Shown here in pieces: positions 58,989 to 64,000 of a stretch of 64,000 bases of DNA (positions within the stretch are counted from its first letter, which is position 1; each line of letters begins with the position of its first letter). Origin of the DNA: Prunus persica (lineage: Eukaryota > Streptophyta > Magnoliopsida > Rosales > Rosaceae); the NCBI RefSeq assembly GCF_000346465.2, contig NC_034009.1:30624131-30688130 (forward strand), read 5' to 3'. Below the pieces are notes generated by a model. It had not been told where the DNA came from, ran no database searches, and was given only the letters and a program-made list of their open reading frames with translations. Both the position numbers and the translations under genes were made by a program.

Positions 58989-61900
58989 ATCCTTATTTGC
59001 CAATCCTCCCTCCAAAAAAGGACTTAATGAGAGGGCAGTGAACACAACTGGTGGTGCTTGGGAGAGTTCCTTTGAGAATCAATGTGGTCACAATGCCCAA
59101 CTTTATCATCTGCCTCAGGAAACAGTAAAAGGTCGGGCAGCATTATCGCCTAAAAAGCCAGCATATGTGGCCTGATTTCTACATAATTTTACACCCATAA
59201 TTGATCAGACATCACCAGCAAATAGTATTCAAGATGCCAAAGTTGTGGTTGATTTTGGCATATTGGATCGTCTGCTTCGGGAGACAGGGTACATCTGAGC
59301 TAAAGTTGAGGGGACTGGAATTGACATATTTTGGCCATTTCAGTAGTCGCATTTGGATCACAGCACTGAATGATGGTGACCAAGAGAGTTTGTTAAGGAC
59401 TGGTGAAATTCTAGTTATCAGCACTTAGAAAGAGTGGAGGAGAACTATACACGAACACATTTGCAAATGCAAAACGGGTGATTTCTTAAGCCATTGTGAG
59501 CTTGGATTTTCACTTTGATGTAACATATTATTCTTTGGGATAGTTCGTAGGCCAGTGTAGTGAAAACATGTTACCCTTTTCACTTTTTGTTAATAAGTAG
59601 CTGCTTGTAAATTCCAGAATGGCTCCGATTATTTTGGTACTATAGCTGCAGTGAAATGGTCATATCCCAGGAAGAATTGTTCCTGGAATCTGGGTCCTAG
59701 TATTTTCGACTTTGACGAGAAGATGCAAAACTGAAGGTACAACTTTAAAACGAACGCCAAATGACAGTCTGATGTAATTGTAAAAAGAAAAATAGAGAAC
59801 CACACACGCAGACGCAGTACATATTTGCATTGCATGTGGTAGCACTGGCAATTCGATTGCCCATGACGAGACAAGTAGACTTGTTGCATGTGACTCAAAC
59901 TTAAAAAATATGGGAGATAAAACCGCTGCTGGGTCTTTGATTTTCTCTTATTAAAACAAAATTTATTTTCTTTTCCAAGGGAAAAGGGACCACAATCCCT
60001 TTCAAGTTTCAATTAAATAACGCCTCTGCATCTCACAGGCACAGCAATCTTTGACCCAACAAAAACAAGACCGCCTTCCTTTCCTTCCTTCAGTTTTATA
60101 ATTGGGTTAAATCCAAGCCACAAGCAAATGAAGCCATCATTTGCAAAGAAATTCCAATTTATTTTTCTTTCTTTTTTTCAAAGAAAAAGAAAAACAACCA
60201 CTTCCTCGAAAGGCGACATCGATATGGCTGTCGGGGTAGGCTTATTGATTAGGTAAATAATGTGGAAACTTATGGAATCTGAAGCATATGATACGAGTAT
60301 GGGACAGGCTGGGAAGGTCTTGCCCCTTTCATGTCCAATTGTCCATGATGCTGCTGCTTCTCCTCCTAAGCAAAATGAAAACTTTGTGTTTGTGGTCACA
60401 TTAACAAAACAAGAGCAAATAGTAAGTAATAAAATAAGCTGAAAATGACTGCTTCTTTTTTTGCCCAAATGAAAGCTCCCCCGAGTCCAAACCATGTGAG
60501 GATGCGCATTCGTCGTCACGCTGTGTGCTTGTTGGAGCTTCTAGTGAACTGAAATTGACCAAAGTAAGGTCGGCGGACCCCCTTTTGAGCCTTTAGTCTT
60601 TTGGTCTGGTTTGGCCCTCTCATATCCCTGTTTTTCTACAGTTTTTTTTTTAATGTTTCTAAAATTAGAAATCAAAATTCAAAAAGTAAGTGCAAGTGTA
60701 TGTGGATAATGAATTATGTGCAAGGGGAGCACAACTTTGGGCCACTTTAGTCTGATCGCACATCGCAGGTTTGTGAATCCCGTGACATTAATTAACAAAG
60801 AAAGAAACCCAAAACTCTGGAAATACAAAACAAACAAACTGGGGTCTCTCTCTCAACTCTTGTCTACTTACACACTTTTTATTTTATCCCATGGGGCATG
60901 TGGGGTGAAGCTTGTCAGTCCAATTCACCACACATTTACAATACAATATCCTTCAATCAATCTCATTAAACATATTGGGTTCCTAGTCACATAGATTTGT
61001 CTGTAATTTATTTATGGATTAACATAAGTGCTAACATCAATTGTTCAAGTGCATTATGAATTATAGCAAATACCAGCATCAGTTGTTCGGACGCACTTGA
61101 GTGAATGTAATGATAACCCTTCCTCTTTTTTCTTTTTGATCAAAATATATGTACGATGATGCAGGCGTGTACAACAAAGAGAAGGAAAGGGTTGGGTTGA
61201 GTTGGGTTGGGGTCAAGTGACAAGTGGAGCCCTCTATTGAAAATGATTGGTGAAGAGTGGAGTGGAGTGTAGTATTTTTCATATTTGATGTGGAACAACT
61301 CAAAGCAATATTCCCAAACCCAGTAGAGTAGCCCAGCTGGATTATTCTAGCCTGCCTGCCTGCCTGCCTGCCTGCGTTTGATCAATTTTTGTTTCTCATT
61401 CAAAATATTTATTTTATTCTCCCCCCCCCCCCAACCCCATCATCTCCCCCCAATCCACCCTTTCATTTATTCTGTGAGGTAGGGAAAAAGTCCCAACCCT
61501 ACACGCACGGATGATCATCATCATCATTAAACCAACGGACACGGACCACTGCCCCTCACTCTCACTGCACCCTGTTCCAACCCGCACTCAGCTGTACCTT
61601 ATTATTAACATCATCATGTCCTTTACTACTTATTTAATTAATTTTCTGTTGTCTCTCATTGATTTCAATTTAATTAACTAATTGATTGATTAATTAGTCA
61701 ATGAATTAATTGAAACCTGCATCAGGTGACACTAGTTGAGTTGACGAATTATTTCAGCATGTCAGAAAAAAGAAAAAGAAAAAGAAAAAGAAAAAGCAGT
61801 CAGCTTGCTCTTCCTCTCAGCTGGTACTGTACCAACGGAAGTACCAACTTTAAAGTCTTAATAATGCAGCTTTCTGCATAACACATTATGGATTTGGAAA

Positions 61901-62860
61901 TTACGTCTTGGAATTGTTGTCCATGGCCTTGTCTCTTGTGTTTTTTCTTTTTCTTTTCCCCCTTTCCTTTTGGGTTGGGTTGGATTTGATATTTCAACAC
62001 AAATGTCTGTCCCTTTCTTCTTCTTCTTTTTCTTCATTGTTAGCTCATGAGTCATAACTGTTGTGTCTGCTTGCCATCGATGACCCTCTTGTAAAAGTCA
62101 TCATGCCCTGCCCTTTTGATCACATGAGCGATTAATAAACAAATCCAAAAGGCAACCCGTGTGTGCTGTGCGCTCTGGTTCAATGGCAATGAGTGCAAAT
62201 TGAGTGCTCTTCGTCTTATCATTTGTTTTGGTCAAATTTGCAATCCAAGTTTCTTTCCTTCCTTTTTTCTTTTTAATCCGAAGCAGTCAAATACTGAGAT
62301 TATACACAACCACCAATGTCATAAATGTTTCCATTCACAATATACGAATCCCCCTACCACCCTGTTTCATAAATCATTAGTTGAATTCACATGTCAAAAT
62401 AAATGTTCTCATTTGCAAGTCATGATTTTCATATCTATTTATTTATTAGAAAAGCATTCGTACCTTATACCCCAAAAATAGGGAATAAAAGACAATCAAA
62501 TGCTGTTAGAGCTTAGTCTAATTTCAAGTGGTGAGAGGAGGAAAATGAGTTTGGGATTAAAATTGGTTCAACGAAGTGAAGAAATTTAAACATTAAAGTC
62601 TTAACCCTCACCGTTACGAACCACTAACAAAATAACAGATAACATAAAACTGACTGATATATATATATATATATCGCATTTTCTTATTTTTAATATATTA
62701 GTTGACAACAGTTTCTGAAATGTCAAATTAGCCTCTAAAATAAAAACATAAAATATCATGAAATAAAGTCACATTAAAAAAAGAAGCATTATGAAAGAAA
62801 AGTAGGGAGAAAGGGAATCAATGAATCATCAATGATAATATACCGCAATTAAAGAAGATC
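58989..62860. other. 3' UTR of the helicase and intergenic DNA
   Basis: The first ~600 bp look like a 3' UTR. No later gene is recognised. Simple repeats: GCCT units at 61350-61374, a C run at 61421-61432, and AAAAAG units near 61767-61797. Confidence 0.45.
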
Positions 62861-62877
62861 CCCAGGGTCAATTCCGG

Positions 62878-62885
62878 TATAAAAG
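62878..62885 (+). promoter_or_regulatory. Probable TATA box of a gene leaving the window
   Basis: TATAAAAG at this site is followed by a pyrimidine-rich leader: CTCTCAAGCTCTCCAGCC, an A run, and a (CT)n tract at about 63067-63105. A strong donor CTAC|GTAAGT lies at 63534/63535. This is the usual shape of a plant promoter, 5' UTR and leader intron. No coding start is visible before the window ends. Confidence 0.5.
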
Positions 62886-62909
62886 TCCCATCCTTTTTCA
62901 TTTAATTTT

Positions 62910-63064
62910 CCTATTTATTTGTACCTCTCAAGCTCTCCAGCCTCTCAACCCAACCGCATCTGAGAAAACCAAAAAAAAAAAAAAAAAAACATCTTCAAAT
63001 CTCATCCTTTTTCTGCTGACACATCTTCAAATCTCTCTTTGACCGTCGTACCACTATACACACA

Positions 63065-63108
<44 letters not shown>

Positions 63109-64000
63109 CTCTGTGTAAAATGGAAATATTATAAATAAATAAAAAATATGTTTATAAGGAGTCTAAGTTGGTTTTTCTAATTTTCTTTTTTGGGTTTTCT
63201 CCCATCATCATCCTTCGCCTTTTCGCCGTTGTTGCAGAGAAAAAACTATCTGTGTGAGAAAAGAGAGAGAGAGACTGAGATAGACTCATCCTTTTCTCTC
63301 ACACTTTTCTCTCTGCCACTGCAAAAGCCTATTCATTTCATTTCGTAGATTGATTAATACAAAACCTTTTTCTCTCTAGGTGTCTCATTTATCTTCTTCT
63401 TCTTCTTCTTGTTATAATTAAACACTCTCTCTCACGCACGCACCACCTGTTTGTGCAAATTTCCAAAAGCTCTGATCCGACGGCCACGATCTTCTCGTCC
63501 TCCATTCGTACGGCTATCTCTCCTTTTTTTCTACGTAAGTATCTCTCCCTCAAATACATGCCTTTTTATTTTTACCAACCTTTCTCTCTCTTTTCAGTCT
63601 TTCAGTCATACGGTACCCATTTATATCTGTATACTCTATATACATACACTAGCACGCATATATACGTATACTGAGATACGTACTTGGGTATTTATATATC
63701 ATTGTATATATACTGTTTCTGTGTTGTTTTCATTTATGTATATATATAAATCTTATCCCGCTCGGCATATTGGTTTTTGTTTGTGATTCGTTTCATTTCA
63801 TTCCATTCATTCAAAATTACGAATTTTTGTTTCTTTTAGAAAACAAAATTTAAAAAGACGCCAATTTTCAGATTTTTGCTTTTGTTTCAAAATCTGACAC
63901 AATCTTTGATTATTTCCAACATGCAATGATTTTAACTTCGAATTATATGACTTCTTGCACTTGTATGGGGGCTCTCGATTTCAAGCACTGATATCCGATT
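62910..64000 (+). other. Putative 5' leader exon and intron of an off-edge gene
   Basis: From about 62910 to 63534 the sequence is CT-rich with few ATGs. From 63535 it is T-rich and intron-like to the end. Small ORFs here lack any recognised motif, so the gene's identity is unknown. Confidence 0.35.

Noticed and set aside
59201..59428. 75-codon ORF after the helicase stop, as a C-terminal extension
   Set aside because: The helicase ends with a clear stop after the dsRNA-binding domain and a Lys-rich tail. No acceptor joins this ORF in phase. It is probably 3' UTR.

Overview
This is nuclear DNA of a flowering plant. Genes have many exons with GT..AG introns, intergenic DNA is AT-rich and full of small transposons, and the products (LRK10-type receptors, a FAR1-type transposase, an RHA2-type RING protein, PHL, plastid aldolase) are plant-specific. 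The overall look (miR482-like hairpins, LRK10-like cluster, MITE types) fits a woody eudicot, perhaps Rosaceae. That placement is inference; no taxonomic marker is present.

Layout. (1) 1-1.6 kb: a duplicated segment carrying two miR482/2118-like hairpins on the + strand; the second keeps the mature-miRNA pattern. (2) 1.6-6.8 kb: no protein gene; a foldback MITE and a tRNA-type SINE with a 17-bp target-site duplication. (3) 6.8-20.6 kb: an LRK10/WAK-like receptor cluster on the - strand: one decayed receptor kinase, two intact receptors that end soon after the membrane segment and have no kinase, and one pseudogene whose ectodomain is inverted inside the gene. A 5.6-kb Mutator-like element with long terminal inverted repeats and a FAR1/MULE transposase gene sits in the middle; its gene is broken by one in-frame TAA. 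(4) 22.4-22.9 kb: an RHA2-like RING-H2 E3 ligase (-). (5) 23-30 kb: gene-poor, with hAT-like and foldback elements. (6) 30.3-33.4 kb: a PKHD-type 2-oxoglutarate/Fe(II) oxygenase, 8 exons (-). (7) 33.8-34.6 kb: a non-autonomous element with a perfect 9-bp target duplication. (8) 35.6-41.8 kb: a PHL/Spt20-like nuclear regulator, 12 exons (-). (9) 42.7-46.35 kb: a minisatellite split by two insertions, one an LTR-type element whose ends do not match. (10) 47.0-49.6 kb: plastid fructose-bisphosphate aldolase, FBA3-like, 6 exons (+). (11) 50.1-51.1 kb: a hAT-like element. (12) 51.6-59.0 kb: a DExH-box (DHX36-type) RNA helicase, 19 exons (+). (13) 59-64 kb: intergenic DNA ending in a promoter and 5' leader of a gene that runs off the right edge.

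The single-copy genes are unrelated housekeeping or regulatory genes and form no pathway. The functional theme is in the left third: miR482-type hairpins, whose family targets NLR P-loop transcripts, lie near a cluster of surface-receptor genes that is being reshaped by truncation, inversion and transposon insertion. For each multi-exon gene I joined exons at visible GT/AG sites and checked that the reading phase closes. No similarity search was run, so family assignments rest on recognised sequence patterns.
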